Assembly: GCF_002741985.1 (NCBI RefSeq)
Contig: NZ_APHW01000001.1
Span: 85,613-149,612, forward strand
Origin: Vibrio rotiferianus CAIM 577 = LMG 21460
Lineage (GTDB): Bacteria > Pseudomonadota > Gammaproteobacteria > Enterobacterales > Vibrionaceae
Length of the DNA stretch: 64,000 nt
Reading direction: 5' to 3'
Positions 1 through 10,278 of the stretch are shown one piece after another. The notes beneath the pieces are model-generated. The model was not told where the DNA came from and searched no databases. It worked only from the letters and a program-made list of their open reading frames with translations. The position numbers and the translations under genes are program-made. The stretch's first letter is position 1. Each line of letters opens with the position of its first letter.

Positions 1-1183
1 TGCCCGCTAGCTTAGCAGTAAAGCCAGATAGGAAGTGGTACTTAGTTTGCTCTGGTGTCAGCTTAGACACTGGAGGTAGTACGCCAAATGCGTCAGCCGA
101 TAGGAAGATCACTTTGTTTGCGTGGCCACCTTTCGATACTGGCTTAACGATGTTGTCGATGTGATGAAGTGGGTAAGACACACGGGTGTTCTCAGTCTTA
201 GAACCATCATCAAAGTCGATAGAACCATCGCTGCGAACCGTCACGTTCTCTAGTAGTGCGTCGCGGCGGATCGCGTTGTAGATATCAGGCTCTGCCTCTT
301 TCGATAGCTTGATGGTCTTAGCGTAACAGCCACCTTCGAAGTTGAATACGCCGTCGTCATCCCAACCGTGCTCGTCATCACCAATCAGTGCGCGTTTAGG
401 ATCAGTTGATAGGGTGGTTTTACCTGTGCCAGATAGACCGAAGAAGATCGCAACGTCGCCTTCTTCACCCATGTTTGCACTACAGTGCATCGATGCGATG
501 TCTTTAAGCGGCAGGAAGTAGTTCATCATGGCGAACATACCTTTCTTCATTTCTCCGCCGTACCACGTACCACCGATCAGTTGCATGCGCTCTGTTAGGT
601 TAAATACAGTGAAGTTTTCTGAGTTCAGACCGTGCTCTTCCCACTTCTCGTTGGTGCATTTCGCACCGTTCATTACCACGAAATCAGGCTCAAACGTTGC
701 CAATTCTTCTTCTGTTGGGCGGATGAACATGTTTTTCACGAAGTGTGCTTGCCATGCTACTTCAGTGATCACTCGAATACTCAAACGAGTGTCTGGGTTT
801 GCACCGCAATAACCGTCAATCACAAATAGGCGCTTACCTGAAAGCTGGTTAGTTACTAGCTCTTTTAGGTCGTCCCATACTTCTTTGTTTATTGCTTTGT
901 TGTCGTTTTTCACTGCGTCAGAAGTCCACCACATGTGCTCTTCTGTCGTTGCATCTTTAACAATGTACTTATCTTTTGGTGAGCGACCAGTAAAGATACC
1001 AGTGTCTACGGCAACCGCGCCGAGTTCTGTAACCACACCACGTTCATAACCAGTTAGGTCAGCACGGGTCTCTTCCTCGAACAGCACTTCGTAGCTTGGG
1101 TTGCGAACAACCTCTTTCACGTTGTGCAATCCGTGTTTGGTTAGATCAAGTGTTGCAGCCTTTGTATGTTCCATAACGGTCAT
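1..1183 (-). CDS. pckA: Phosphoenolpyruvate carboxykinase (ATP), N-terminal part
   Basis: ATP-dependent PEP carboxykinase, which converts oxaloacetate and ATP to PEP, CO2 and ADP as the first step of gluconeogenesis in the cytoplasm. About 394 codons are present, roughly three quarters of the usual ~540 residues; the C-terminus lies beyond the left edge, so no stop is seen. The reading frame is open throughout. Visible family signatures are the P-loop [11 protein letters not shown], the [19 protein letters not shown] segment just after it, and the ENTRVSYP stretch. The ATG at 1183 has a GGAGC ribosome-binding site 4-5 bases upstream. The gene is followed on the upstream side by hslO in the same orientation, as in enterobacteria (pckA-hslO-hslR). 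Identification is firm. Confidence 0.97.
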   Translation of the reverse strand, partial: MTVMEHTKAATLDLTKHGLHNVKEVVRNPSYEVLFEEETRADLTGYERGVVTELGAVAVDTGIFTGRSPKDKYIVKDATTEEHMWWTSDAVKNDNKAINKEVWDDLKELVTNQLSGKRLFVIDGYCGANPDTRLSIRVITEVAWQAHFVKNMFIRPTEEELATFEPDFVVMNGAKCTNEKWEEHGLNSENFTVFNLTERMQLIGGTWYGGEMKKGMFAMMNYFLPLKDIASMHCSANMGEEGDVAIFFGLSGTGKTTLSTDPKRALIGDDEHGWDDDGVFNFEGGCYAKTIKLSKEAEPDIYNAIRRDALLENVTVRSDGSIDFDDGSKTENTRVSYPLHHIDNIVKPVSKGGHANKVIFLSADAFGVLPPVSKLTPEQTKYHFLSGFTAKLAG

Positions 1184-1456
1184 AGGTGCTCCTTATAAGG
1201 ATTTTTGTAGGGATTTTGTAAGAATGTTTTAATTTTATCTGCTCACCATGCTAGCAACGGGGCGGGGAGAAAACAGGGAGATAGCTCAAAAAATATCCAT
1301 GATTTCATTGTGGTTTTAGGTAACCCGTCACATATCGGTACGAATAGTTTATCGTGCGCGCAAACCTTTGCGCTAGAGCAAAATAATTATTAATTATTTA
1401 AAATTAAGCAGTTGCTTTATTACGTTGGAAGCAAGGTTATACGTGGGTTTGATCAC
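1184..1456. other. Intergenic region upstream of pckA
   Basis: About 270 bases without a gene, between pckA and the hslO terminator. It contains an AT-rich stretch near 1378-1408 that could serve as a promoter UP-element or IHF-type site for pckA. I looked for a CRP site with TGTGA-N6-TCACA spacing and found no convincing one. No ORF or RNA gene is recognised. Confidence 0.5.
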
Positions 1457-1484
1457 AAAAAGGCCAGCATGATGCTGGCCTTTT
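1457..1484 (-). terminator. Rho-independent terminator of hslR-hslO
   Basis: Inverted repeat AAAGGCCAGCAT / ATGCTGGCCTTT with almost no loop, followed on the minus strand by a T run. It lies about 35 bases past the hslO stop codon. Confidence 0.85.
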
Positions 1485-1519
1485 GAAGGGTAAATTACAA
1501 GCTTGTTAAGCTATGAAAA

Positions 1520-2395
1520 TTAATGCACGATTTTATTGTCTGGAGTTGACTGAGTGTACAGATCCGTTACTTCAGATTCGTCGAACGTGTATGACGTGCC
1601 GCAGTAATCACAATGTAAAGAAATTGATCCTTCTTCTGCTAAAATGTCATAAATTTCAGTTTTATCAACCGTGATGATCGCTGCACCACTGCGCTCACGA
1701 GAACAACCACAGTGGAATTCCACAGGCTGTGGTTCGTATAGACGAACTTTATCTTGGTTGTAGAGACGGTATAGCAGTTCGTTTGCTGGTAGCGTGAACA
1801 GCTCTTCATTTTTTACCGTGTCCGTGAGTTGCTCTAGGTGTTCGAAGTCTTCTGGCGTGCCAGTACCATCAGGCATGACTTGAATCATCATACCAGCTGC
1901 GTGCGCTTTGCCTTCGTGTTCACCAGTGCGGATCCACAAACGCGTTTTTAGCTGCTCTGAGTTTGCGAAGTAGCCTTCGATTACGTCAGCCAATGTTTCG
2001 CCTTCTAGGCCAACCACACCTTGGTAACGTTCGCCTTTCTTCGGCTCAATAGTGATCACTAGGTAACCTTTACCCATCATGTCGTGCAGGCTTGCATCAT
2101 CAGCAATGTCGCCTTCCCAGCGAGCAACGCCGCGGATTTTCTGATCGTGGTCGCCGTTGATTACTGCGAGTGATACAGGACCATCACCTTGCAGCTGGAT
2201 AGTGATTGAGCCTTCGAACTTCAAAGTTGCAGTTAAAAGAGTGGCCGAAACGAGTAGCTCACCCAACAGTTTTTGTAGTGCTGCCGGATATTCCTTGCTG
2301 GAGATAATACGTTGGTATGCTTCATCCAATTGTACCAACTCGCCACGTACTGAAAGATCTTCGAATAAGTAGCGGTTTAAAACATTGTTTGCCAT
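1520..2395 (-). CDS. hslO: Hsp33 redox-regulated chaperone
   Basis: Redox-activated holdase chaperone of the cytoplasm; oxidation releases zinc and unfolds a linker, exposing the client-binding surface. The 291-residue product matches the family length. The C-terminal zinc/redox centre is intact: CGCS at about residue 230 followed by CDYCG at about 262, giving the CXC-X27-32-CXXC signature. The N-terminal domain begins [15 protein letters not shown], typical of the family. It lies 31 bases downstream of hslR in the same direction and shares its heat-shock promoter. The end is followed by a clear terminator. Confidence 0.98.
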   Translation of the reverse strand: MANNVLNRYLFEDLSVRGELVQLDEAYQRIISSKEYPAALQKLLGELLVSATLLTATLKFEGSITIQLQGDGPVSLAVINGDHDQKIRGVARWEGDIADDASLHDMMGKGYLVITIEPKKGERYQGVVGLEGETLADVIEGYFANSEQLKTRLWIRTGEHEGKAHAAGMMIQVMPDGTGTPEDFEHLEQLTDTVKNEELFTLPANELLYRLYNQDKVRLYEPQPVEFHCGCSRERSGAAIITVDKTEIYDILAEEGSISLHCDYCGTSYTFDESEVTDLYTQSTPDNKIVH

Positions 2396-2426
2396 GGAGT
2401 GCTTTCCTCGTCAGTAATTCCGGCTT

Positions 2427-2813
2427 TTATTGGTGTTTGAACTTAATGATGTCTCGGCGCTGCTTTTTATCAGGGCGGCGTTCCGGACTTGGATTGTGGG
2501 CGTTAAGCTTACGCTGCTTAGCGTGTTCTTCACGTTTAGCTATACTTTCAGTGGTTTCGCTGTAAAGCGTTTGAGCGATCGGTGCACCACGACGTTGATC
2601 TGAGATTTTCTCGATTATCACGATTTTCTCTTCATTACCTTGGCGTAAGCGCACCTCGGCTCCAAGTTCAACGATCTTGCTTGGCTTGCTTCGTTGTCCA
2701 TTATAATGGACTTTGCCGCCATCGACCATATTCCGAGCGATGGAGCGTGTCTTGTAAAATCTGGCCGCCCACAGCCATTTATCTAGCCTTACGGCTTCAT
2801 TTATGGAACTCAT
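2427..2813 (-). CDS. hslR: Heat shock protein 15 (ribosome-associated, S4 domain)
   Basis: Hsp15 binds free 50S subunits carrying a nascent chain, released after abortive translation, and helps recycle them. The 128-residue product has an N-terminal S4 RNA-binding domain (about residues 8-70, with RLDKWLWAARFYKTRS and VDGGKVHYNGQRSKPS). A strongly basic tail (about 95-128, RRPDKKQRRDIIKF) follows. It is the promoter-proximal gene of hslR-hslO; a sigma-32-type promoter lies about 60 bases upstream. Confidence 0.96.
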   Translation of the reverse strand: MSSINEAVRLDKWLWAARFYKTRSIARNMVDGGKVHYNGQRSKPSKIVELGAEVRLRQGNEEKIVIIEKISDQRRGAPIAQTLYSETTESIAKREEHAKQRKLNAHNPSPERRPDKKQRRDIIKFKHQ

Positions 2814-2876
2814 ATAACTCTGTCGTATCTAATCACTGCGATAAATGTGATATCGAGTGGTGGATTATTCACCTAC

Positions 2877-2905
2877 AAATGGAGTCAAGGCCTAATTTTT
2901 TCAAG
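2877..2905 (-). promoter_or_regulatory. Sigma-32 (heat-shock) promoter for hslR-hslO
   Basis: Read on the minus strand, a perfect -35 CTTGAAA (2905-2899) is separated by 14 bases from CTCCATTT (2884-2877), one mismatch from the RpoH -10 consensus CCCCATNT. Spacing fits RpoH promoters. The predicted start gives a leader of roughly 55-60 bases before hslR. Both downstream genes are known heat-shock genes, which supports the call. Confidence 0.8.
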
Positions 2906-3063
2906 GGAGTTGGCAAAAACGGCATAAGAAAACAGAGCAAAAACTATCTTGTGATATAGTTCACTGCTCTTTGTTGACTAGTAAAGTTGTTGCAAATTTT
3001 TCAGGGTAACGTCGGTCATTTTGAGTGTTCATCGGCGAGCGTAACAATAAAGGAATTTATTAA

Positions 3064-3987
3064 GTGAAGCGTTTGGAGCTAAATGCTGGATTGTTGAGTA
3101 GCCCGCTATTGGCTCGGATTAAGTCCAACAATCTCGCTATTCAATCTAAACTCAGTTTGGTAGCAACGTGCATATTGATTGCAATGATCGGGTGGGTATT
3201 AGGTCAATTGGTTTGGCTTGCAATGCCTCAATCCTCTGGCATTGCTAAATGGCAGCCATCTTCTAGTTCTTCGGTCAGTACCAATAAATCTGATGCCATC
3301 GACTTCTCAGCGATCCAAAATGCCAACCTATTTGGAAAGTACAATGAGCAAAAGCCCGTTGTGGTTGAGCAACCGATCGTAAAAGACGCCCCTAAAACGC
3401 GTTTGAACCTTACCTTGGTAGGTGCTGTGGCAAGTTCGAATGCGAATACCAGCCTCGCGGTTATTGCCAATCGTGGTAAGCAAGCGACTTATGGTATTGG
3501 TGAGGAAATTGAAGGTACTCGAGCGAAATTAAAAGCTGTCTTGGTAGATCGTGTGATTATCGATAACCAAGGACGAGATGAAACCTTGATGCTTGAAGGG
3601 GTTGAGTACAAGAAGCTCTCCCAGAGCGCACAATCAAGACCCGTGGCAAAAAGTAATGTTGAAAAGGCTTCTGTTTCTGAAGAGAAGCTGGATCAGATCC
3701 GTGCTGAGATTGCACGTGACCCTAAACGAGTTTTTAACTACATCAGCATTTCAGAAGTCAAGAAGGATGGCAGTACGATCGGCTATCGCGTTTCACCAGG
3801 GCGTGAAGCTTCTTTATTTAATGATGTAGGTTTGCAAGCAGGTGATATTGCTGTGGAGCTAAATGGTATCGACTTACGTGATCCTTCTTCACTAGCAAAA
3901 CTCGCTCAGGAAATGAGTAACCTGCAAGAATTGAACTTAACTGTTGAGCGAGATGGCCAACAGTACGACATCTATATCCAATTTTAA
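3064..3987 (+). CDS. gspC: Type II secretion inner-membrane protein GspC/EpsC
   Basis: Links the inner-membrane platform of the type II secretion system to the GspD secretin. The 307-residue protein has a cytoplasmic N-terminus, one membrane segment (about 32-56, LVATCILIAMIGWVLGQLVWL), a Pro/Ser-rich linker, and the periplasmic HR domain (about 80-180, TRLNLTLVGAVAS and NRGKQATYGIGEEI). A C-terminal PDZ domain (about 215-305, SPGREASLFNDVGLQAGDIAVELNGIDL, split here only by description) completes it. The start is GTG at 3064, preceded by AAAGGAA at a good distance. It is the first gene of an uninterrupted twelve-gene operon. Confidence 0.96.
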   Translation: MKRLELNAGLLSSPLLARIKSNNLAIQSKLSLVATCILIAMIGWVLGQLVWLAMPQSSGIAKWQPSSSSSVSTNKSDAIDFSAIQNANLFGKYNEQKPVVVEQPIVKDAPKTRLNLTLVGAVASSNANTSLAVIANRGKQATYGIGEEIEGTRAKLKAVLVDRVIIDNQGRDETLMLEGVEYKKLSQSAQSRPVAKSNVEKASVSEEKLDQIRAEIARDPKRVFNYISISEVKKDGSTIGYRVSPGREASLFNDVGLQAGDIAVELNGIDLRDPSSLAKLAQEMSNLQELNLTVERDGQQYDIYIQF

Positions 3988-4023
3988 TACTTAGGCACTA
4001 AGCGTAAGTTCAGGGAGACATAC

Positions 4024-6048
4024 GTGAAACATTGGTTAAGCAAAAGCGCGTGGCTACTTGCTGGCAGCCTACTCTGCACCCCAGGCGCAATCGCGAATGA
4101 TTTTAGCGCGAGCTTCAAAGGCACGGACATTCAAGAGTTCATTAACATTGTTGGTCGAAATCTAGAGAAGACCATTATTGTTGATCCATCGGTGCGCGGT
4201 AAGATCGACGTACGCAGCTACGATGTACTGAATGAAGAGCAATATTACAGCTTCTTTCTTAACGTACTTGAAGTGTACGGTTACGCAGTTGTGGAAATGG
4301 ACAATGGCGTATTAAAAGTTATCAAAGCGAAAGACTCTAAAACATCGGCTATTCCTGTACTCGGCGATGCGAGTGCCAAAGGCGACAGTGTGATTACACG
4401 TGTTGTTGCGGTACGTAATGTGTCTGTACGTGAGCTGTCTCCTTTGCTTCGTCAGCTGATCGACAACGCTGGTGCTGGTAACGTGGTTCATTACGACCCT
4501 GCGAATATCATTTTGATCACAGGACGTGCTGCGGTCGTAAACCGTCTTGCTGAAATCATTAAGCGTGTTGACCAAGCGGGTGATAAAGAAATTGAGCTGG
4601 TAGAACTACGTAATGCTTCAGCAGCTGAGATGGTACGTATCGTTGAAGCATTGAATAAAACGACTAATCAAAAGAGCACGCCAGAGTTCCTAGAGCCAAA
4701 AATCGTAGCGGATGAGCGTACTAACTCGATTCTGATTTCTGGTGACCCTAAAGTCCGCGCGCGTCTGAAACGTTTGATTCGCCAACTTGACGTAGAAATG
4801 GCAACCAAAGGCAACAACCGTGTGGTTTACCTTAAGTATGCTAAAGCGGAAGATTTGGTGGATGTACTGAAAGGCGTATCTGATAACCTGCAAGCGGAAA
4901 AACAAGCGGGTCAAAAAGGTGCCTCTTCTGCCAAGCGTGGTGAAGTGGTGATTGCTGCCCATGAAGCGACCAACTCTCTAGTGCTGACGGCGCCGCCAGA
5001 TATCATGATGGCACTCCAAGACGTGATTTCTCAACTGGATATTCGTCGTGCTCAAGTCCTGATTGAAGCACTTATTGTAGAGATGTCCGAAGGTGATGGC
5101 ATTAACTTAGGTGTTCAGTGGGGCTCGCTAGAAACGGGTGCGATGATTCAGTATGGCAACACTGGTGCTCCGATTGGTCAGGTCATGGTTGGCTTAGAAG
5201 AAGCGAAAGACACCACAACCACAAAAGCGGTTTATGATAGTGATGGTGACTTCCTACGTAACGAGACCACTACCGAGCAAGGTGATTATACAACGCTAGC
5301 TAAAGCTCTAGGTGGAGTGAACGGCGCTGCGATGAGCATCGTAATGGGCGACTGGACAGCGTTAATTAGTGCCGTTGCTTCTGACTCAAACTCAAACATT
5401 CTATCTTCTCCAAGCATTACTGTTATGGATAACGGTGAAGCGTCATTCATCGTTGGTGAAGAAGTTCCGGTTATTACTGGTTCAACTGCTGGCTCGAATA
5501 ACGATAACCCATTCCAAACGGTTGACCGTAAAGAGGTCGGTATCAAGCTAAAAGTGGTACCACAGATCAACGAAGGCGATTCTGTTCAGTTGAACATTGA
5601 ACAAGAAGTATCAAATGTACTGGGCGCAAATGGTGCAGTAGATGTTCGCTTTGCTAAACGTCAGCTAAACACGTCGGTCATTATTCAAGATGGTCAAATG
5701 CTAGTTCTTGGTGGTTTGGTTGATGAGCGCGCATTAGAAAGTGAATCTAAAGTGCCACTACTGGGTGACATTCCAGTGATTGGTCACTTATTTAAGTCAA
5801 CCAGTACTCAAACTGAAAAGCGTAATCTGATGGTTTTCATCAAGCCAACGATTATTCGTGATGGCATGACCGCAGATGGTATTACCCAGCGTAAGTACAA
5901 CTTTATCCGTGCTGAGCAGCTATACAAAGCGCAAGAAGGCCTGAAGTTGATGGAAGATTCTAAGATTCCGGTAATGCCTGAGTTTGGCCATGAACGTCAA
6001 TTGGCGCCTGAAATCCAAGCCTTTATCGATCAAATGGAAGTGAAGTAA
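4024..6048 (+). CDS. gspD: Type II secretion outer-membrane secretin GspD/EpsD
   Basis: Forms the multimeric outer-membrane channel through which folded exoproteins leave. The 674-residue product has a Sec signal peptide cleaved after about residue 24 (TPGAIAND). N0 to N3 periplasmic domains (about 25-330) follow, including [22 protein letters not shown]. The beta-barrel secretin domain (about 345-610) has the hallmark [17 protein letters not shown]-terminal S-domain-like tail (about 615-674) would bind the pilotin. The start is GTG at 4024 with AGGGAGA upstream. Its stop overlaps the gspE start (TAATG). Confidence 0.98.
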   Translation: MKHWLSKSAWLLAGSLLCTPGAIANDFSASFKGTDIQEFINIVGRNLEKTIIVDPSVRGKIDVRSYDVLNEEQYYSFFLNVLEVYGYAVVEMDNGVLKVIKAKDSKTSAIPVLGDASAKGDSVITRVVAVRNVSVRELSPLLRQLIDNAGAGNVVHYDPANIILITGRAAVVNRLAEIIKRVDQAGDKEIELVELRNASAAEMVRIVEALNKTTNQKSTPEFLEPKIVADERTNSILISGDPKVRARLKRLIRQLDVEMATKGNNRVVYLKYAKAEDLVDVLKGVSDNLQAEKQAGQKGASSAKRGEVVIAAHEATNSLVLTAPPDIMMALQDVISQLDIRRAQVLIEALIVEMSEGDGINLGVQWGSLETGAMIQYGNTGAPIGQVMVGLEEAKDTTTTKAVYDSDGDFLRNETTTEQGDYTTLAKALGGVNGAAMSIVMGDWTALISAVASDSNSNILSSPSITVMDNGEASFIVGEEVPVITGSTAGSNNDNPFQTVDRKEVGIKLKVVPQINEGDSVQLNIEQEVSNVLGANGAVDVRFAKRQLNTSVIIQDGQMLVLGGLVDERALESESKVPLLGDIPVIGHLFKSTSTQTEKRNLMVFIKPTIIRDGMTADGITQRKYNFIRAEQLYKAQEGLKLMEDSKIPVMPEFGHERQLAPEIQAFIDQMEVK

Positions 6049-7547
6049 TGGTTGATATGCTAGACACCGCGCCAAGCTTGCGTCGTCTGCCATTCAGTTT
6101 TGCTAACCGCTTTAAACTGGTATTGGAGACAGAACACCCTGAGCGCCCTCCAGTGCTGTATTACGTAGAGCCGCTTAATGCAGCGGCTTTGGTTGAAGTT
6201 AGACGCGTGCTGAAACATGCATTTGTCCCTCAGCCCCTTGATAAAGAGGCGTTCGACAAAAAACTGACTGAAGCTTATCAACGTGACTCTTCAGAAGCGC
6301 GTCAACTGATGGAAGACATTGGTGCCGATGATGACTTCTTCTCATTAGCTGAAGAGCTGCCGCAAAATGAAGACTTGCTTGAGTCGGAAGATGATGCGCC
6401 CATTATTAAGTTGATCAACGCCATGCTTGGCGAGGCAATCAAAGAAGGGGCATCAGATATTCACATCGAAACGTTTGAAAAAACATTGTCTATCCGTTTT
6501 CGGGTAGATGGTGTCTTGCGTGAAGTCTTAGCTCCAAGTCGTAAACTCGCGCCATTACTTGTGTCTCGTGTAAAAGTAATGGCAAAACTGGATATTGCAG
6601 AAAAGCGCGTGCCACAGGATGGTCGTATTTCTCTGCGTATTGGTGGCCGAGCTGTCGATGTTCGTGTTTCTACCATGCCTTCATCGCATGGTGAGCGAGT
6701 GGTAATGCGTTTGTTAGATAAGAACGCGACTCGTCTAGACTTACACAGCTTGGGCATGACGCCTTCTGTTCATGATAACTTCCGTCATCTGATTGGTCGT
6801 CCGCACGGCATTATTTTGGTTACTGGTCCAACAGGTTCAGGTAAATCAACAACCTTGTATGCTGGCTTACAAGAGATCAACAGCAACGAACGCAACATCC
6901 TTACTGTAGAAGATCCGATCGAATTTGATATTGATGGTATCGGCCAGACGCAAGTGAACCCGAAAGTTGATATGACGTTTGCTCGTGGTCTACGTGCGAT
7001 TCTTCGTCAAGACCCGGACGTTGTAATGGTTGGTGAGATTCGTGACTTAGAAACCGCACAGATAGCGGTTCAAGCGTCTTTGACTGGCCACTTGGTTATG
7101 TCGACTCTGCACACCAATACCGCGGTTGGCGCGATAACGCGTCTGCGTGATATGGGTATCGAGCCATTCTTAATATCTTCTTCATTGCTAGGTGTCCTTG
7201 CTCAGCGTTTGGTAAGAACACTTTGCCAAGACTGTAAAGAACCTTATGAAGCCGACAATGAACAGAAGAAGTTATTTGGTTTAACAGAGCATGACTCACT
7301 GACATTGCATCGCGCGAAAGGGTGTGAAACCTGTAACCAAAAAGGCTATCGCGGCCGTACTGGTATTCATGAACTCTTGATGCTGGATGAGAACGTTCAA
7401 GAATTGATTCATCGCGAAGCGGGTGAACAAGAAATTGAAAAAATGATTCGTTCACATACGCCAAGCATTCGCAGTGATGGTTTGAGCAAAGTGCGCCGTG
7501 GTATCACCTCTCTAGAGGAAGTGATGCGGGTGACTAAGGAAGCGTAA
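6048..7547 (+). CDS. gspE: Type II secretion ATPase GspE/EpsE
   Basis: Cytoplasmic hexameric ATPase that powers pseudopilus assembly. The 499-residue product has an N-terminal domain that docks on GspL, a Walker A box GPTGSGKST (about 261-269), an Asp box (TVEDPIE), a Walker B region ([10 protein letters not shown]) and a His box ([11 protein letters not shown]). A four-cysteine zinc site (CQDCKEPYE and [14 protein letters not shown], about 395-440) is typical of GspE rather than PilB. The start overlaps the gspD stop by one base and its own stop overlaps gspF in the same way, indicating translational coupling. Confidence 0.98.
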   Translation: MVDMLDTAPSLRRLPFSFANRFKLVLETEHPERPPVLYYVEPLNAAALVEVRRVLKHAFVPQPLDKEAFDKKLTEAYQRDSSEARQLMEDIGADDDFFSLAEELPQNEDLLESEDDAPIIKLINAMLGEAIKEGASDIHIETFEKTLSIRFRVDGVLREVLAPSRKLAPLLVSRVKVMAKLDIAEKRVPQDGRISLRIGGRAVDVRVSTMPSSHGERVVMRLLDKNATRLDLHSLGMTPSVHDNFRHLIGRPHGIILVTGPTGSGKSTTLYAGLQEINSNERNILTVEDPIEFDIDGIGQTQVNPKVDMTFARGLRAILRQDPDVVMVGEIRDLETAQIAVQASLTGHLVMSTLHTNTAVGAITRLRDMGIEPFLISSSLLGVLAQRLVRTLCQDCKEPYEADNEQKKLFGLTEHDSLTLHRAKGCETCNQKGYRGRTGIHELLMLDENVQELIHREAGEQEIEKMIRSHTPSIRSDGLSKVRRGITSLEEVMRVTKEA

Positions 7548-8767
7548 TGGCGGCTTTTGAGTACAAAGCACTCGATGCGACGGGGAAGCGAAAGAAAGGC
7601 ACTATTGAAGGTGACAACGCTCGCCAAGTCCGTCAGCGTTTGAAAGAACAAGGAATGGTGCCGATTGAAGTCGTTGAAGCTAAAGCGAAAGCTGCTAAGT
7701 CTTCAGGCGCTTCCGGTGGGTTCAAACGTAGTATTAAAACCGCAGAGCTTGCGCTTATCACGCGTCAGCTTTCGACATTGGTTCAGTCTGGTATGCCACT
7801 GGAAGAGTGTTTAAAAGCGGTATCTGAACAAGCAGAAAAGCCTCGTATTCGCACCATGATCGCTGCTGTGCGCTCTAAAGTAACGGAAGGCTATCCGTTG
7901 GCGGACAGCTTGGCTGATTATCCACATATCTTTGATGAGCTATTTCGCTCAATGGTGGCCGCAGGTGAAAAGTCTGGTCATCTCGATACGGTTCTAGAAC
8001 GCTTGGCTGATTACGTAGAAAATCGTCAGAAAATGCGTTCTAAGCTGATGCAAGCCATGATTTACCCTGTGGTGTTGGTGGTATTTGCTGTCGGTATTGT
8101 CTCCTTCCTACTGGCAACAGTGGTGCCAAAGATTATTGAACCAATTATTCAGATGGGACAAGAGTTACCTCAGTCTACACAAATTTTGCTGGCTGCCAGT
8201 GAGTTTGTTCAAGAGTGGGGGCTAGTGATTTTTGTCGTGCTGGTGGTGTTATTCTACGGTTTAAAATTAGCACTACAAAAACCTAACTTCCGCCTAGCAT
8301 GGGATCGAAAAATCCTTAGCTTACCTTTGCTTGGAAAAATTTCGAAAGGGCTCAACACGGCTCGTTTTGCTCGTACATTATCTATCTGTACATCTAGTGC
8401 CATCCCTATCTTAGAGGGTATGAGAGTGGCTGTTGACGTAATGTCAAACCGCTTTGTGAAGCAGCAAGTCTTATTAGCCGCAGACAATGTGCGTGAAGGC
8501 GCCAGCTTACGTAAAGCCTTAGATCAAACTCGTTTATTCCCGCCAATGATGCTGCATATGATTGCCAGTGGTGAGCAAAGTGGTGAGTTGGAGAGTATGT
8601 TGACTCGTGCAGCGGATAACCAAGATCAAAACTTTGAATCGACGGTCAATATTGCATTAGGCATCTTTACGCCAGCCCTGATTGCTTTGATGGCAGGACT
8701 CGTACTGTTTATTGTTATGGCGACATTGATGCCAATGCTTGAAATGAATAACTTAATGAGTGGATAA
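7547..8767 (+). CDS. gspF: Type II secretion inner-membrane platform protein GspF/EpsF
   Basis: Polytopic inner-membrane core of the secretion platform, thought to be rotated or moved by GspE. The 406-residue protein has two repeated cytoplasmic T2SF domains (about 70-195 and 272-395). Membrane segments lie near 172-195, 222-245 and 373-397. The N-terminal AAFEYKALDATGKRKKGTIEG is characteristic of the family. The start overlaps the gspE stop (TAATG). Confidence 0.98.
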   Translation: MAAFEYKALDATGKRKKGTIEGDNARQVRQRLKEQGMVPIEVVEAKAKAAKSSGASGGFKRSIKTAELALITRQLSTLVQSGMPLEECLKAVSEQAEKPRIRTMIAAVRSKVTEGYPLADSLADYPHIFDELFRSMVAAGEKSGHLDTVLERLADYVENRQKMRSKLMQAMIYPVVLVVFAVGIVSFLLATVVPKIIEPIIQMGQELPQSTQILLAASEFVQEWGLVIFVVLVVLFYGLKLALQKPNFRLAWDRKILSLPLLGKISKGLNTARFARTLSICTSSAIPILEGMRVAVDVMSNRFVKQQVLLAADNVREGASLRKALDQTRLFPPMMLHMIASGEQSGELESMLTRAADNQDQNFESTVNIALGIFTPALIALMAGLVLFIVMATLMPMLEMNNLMSG

Positions 8768-8827
8768 ATTCTGGGTCAAGGCTTGTCTATAGTGACAATG
8801 GCTTGAATCTAACTTTCGGAGAAAATA

Positions 8828-9271
8828 ATGAAAATGAAACGTAGTAAACAACAGGGCTTTACGCTGTTAGAAGTGATGGTTGTTGTTGTTATTTTGGGTA
8901 TTTTGGCAAGCTTTGTTGTGCCTAACTTGCTAGGTAATAAAGAGAAAGCCGATCAACAAAAAGCGATTACCGACATCGTGGCATTAGAAAACGCATTAGA
9001 CATGTACAAGTTGGATAACAGCGTTTACCCAACAACGGATCAAGGTTTGGAAGCATTAGTTTCTAAGCCGTCTAACCCAGAGCCTCGCAACTACCGTGAT
9101 GGTGGTTACATCAAGCGTCTACCAAATGACCCATGGGGTAACGAGTACCAGTACCTAAGCCCTGGTGACAATGGCACCATTGATATCTTCACGTTAGGTG
9201 CAGATGGTCAAGAGGGTGGTGAAGGTCCAGCTGCTGATATTGGCAACTGGAACATGCAAGATTTCCAATAA
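8828..9271 (+). CDS. gspG: Major pseudopilin GspG/EpsG
   Basis: Main subunit of the T2SS pseudopilus. The 147-residue precursor has a short basic leader MKMKRSKQQG, cut by prepilin peptidase before F (G|FTLLEVMVVVVILG) with the conserved Glu at +5. The C-terminal part has the GspG calcium-loop region around LPNDPWGNEYQYLSPG and DGQEGGEG. It sits 60 bases after gspF with its own strong ribosome-binding site (CGGAGAA), fitting its need for higher expression. The prepilin peptidase gene (gspO/pilD) is not in this window. Confidence 0.98.
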   Translation: MKMKRSKQQGFTLLEVMVVVVILGILASFVVPNLLGNKEKADQQKAITDIVALENALDMYKLDNSVYPTTDQGLEALVSKPSNPEPRNYRDGGYIKRLPNDPWGNEYQYLSPGDNGTIDIFTLGADGQEGGEGPAADIGNWNMQDFQ

Positions 9272-9293
9272 GCCCTAGCTTAAACCAGCACTG

Positions 9294-9902
9294 ATGAAGC
9301 GAATGCAAAAACACCTCGGTTTTACATTAATAGAAATTCTATTGGTGCTGGTTTTGTTATCTCTTACCGCTGTGGCGGTTATTACTACTTTACCTACCAG
9401 TCAGAAAGATTTATCCAAACAATACGCACAAAGCTTTTATCAGCGAGTGCAATTGCTAAATGAAGAAGCCGTGTTGAGTGGTAAAGACTTTGGCGTTCGC
9501 GTTGATGACGCAAAATCAACCTATGCTTTATTAAACCTAACTGAGGATGGCTGGCAACCTTTGGAGTTGAAGCAGATTCCAAGTAGTACCAAGTTGGAAG
9601 ATGGAATCGCAATCCAACTTGAATTAGGCGGTGGTGCTTGGGATAAAGATGACCGCTTATTTGAGCCGGGTTCATTATTTGATGAAGATATGTTTGCTGA
9701 TGAAGAGGAAAAGAAGAAAGAGAAGCCACCACAAGTGTTTGTCTTTTCCAGTGCCGAGCTAACCCCTTTCACGTTGTCATTTTATCCACAAGACGGTGAT
9801 GCAGAGAATGACGGTTGGCGTGTTATTGGTAAAGAAACTGGGGAAATAAAACTATACGCTCCTGGTGACGAGGTGGAAGAGGATGACAATGCGATCTTCT
9901 AG
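9294..9902 (+). CDS. gspH: Minor pseudopilin GspH/EpsH
   Basis: Minor pseudopilin of the T2SS pilus, located just under the I-J-K tip. The precursor is 202 residues with a prepilin cleavage site at HLG|FTLIEILLVLVL. A charged low-complexity segment, DEDMFADEEEKKKEKPPQ, lies around residues 126-143. ATG codons at 9294 and 9303 are both possible starts; neither has a strong ribosome-binding site, so coupling to gspG is likely. Confidence 0.93.
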   Translation: MKRMQKHLGFTLIEILLVLVLLSLTAVAVITTLPTSQKDLSKQYAQSFYQRVQLLNEEAVLSGKDFGVRVDDAKSTYALLNLTEDGWQPLELKQIPSSTKLEDGIAIQLELGGGAWDKDDRLFEPGSLFDEDMFADEEEKKKEKPPQVFVFSSAELTPFTLSFYPQDGDAENDGWRVIGKETGEIKLYAPGDEVEEDDNAIF

Positions 9903-10278
9903 AGCAAGCATTATGGGGATATCGCATCACCGAGCTAGAGGCATGACTTTACTAGAGGTATTGGTTGCATTAGCCATTTTTGCAACGGCAGCAATCAGTG
10001 TCATTCGCTCAGTCAGCCAACACATTAATACCGTCAGTTATTTAGAAGAAAAAATGTTTGCAGCAATGGTTGTTGATAACCAAATGGCCAACGTAATGTT
10101 AGACAGCAGTGCGTTGAAAGCGAAAAAGGGCACCGAAGAACTTGCCGGTCGAACGTGGTATTGGAAAGTGACGCCAGTTGCGACAACGCAGCCATTGCTG
10201 AAAGCATTTGATGTCAGTGTTGCGGTAGAAAAAAGCGCCAGTCCAATCGTAACGGTACGAAGTTATGTGGACAAGTAA
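9889..10278 (+). CDS. gspI: Minor pseudopilin GspI/EpsI
   Basis: Component of the pseudopilus tip complex (I, J, K). From the ATG at 9889 the product is 129 residues with the cleavage site ARG|MTLLEVLVALAIFATAA. I chose 9889 because AAGAGG ends six bases upstream; an in-frame GTG at 9865 and an ATG at 9883 are less well placed, and ATG 9913 is a shorter option. The start lies inside the end of gspH. The residue after the cleaved Gly is Met rather than Phe, which is common for GspI. Confidence 0.92.
   Translation: MRSSRASIMGISHHRARGMTLLEVLVALAIFATAAISVIRSVSQHINTVSYLEEKMFAAMVVDNQMANVMLDSSALKAKKGTEELAGRTWYWKVTPVATTQPLLKAFDVSVAVEKSASPIVTVRSYVDK

Noticed and set aside
528..829. Plus-strand open frames of 94 and 65 codons
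   Set aside because: They lie antisense within pckA, show no ribosome-binding site and have no recognisable protein features.
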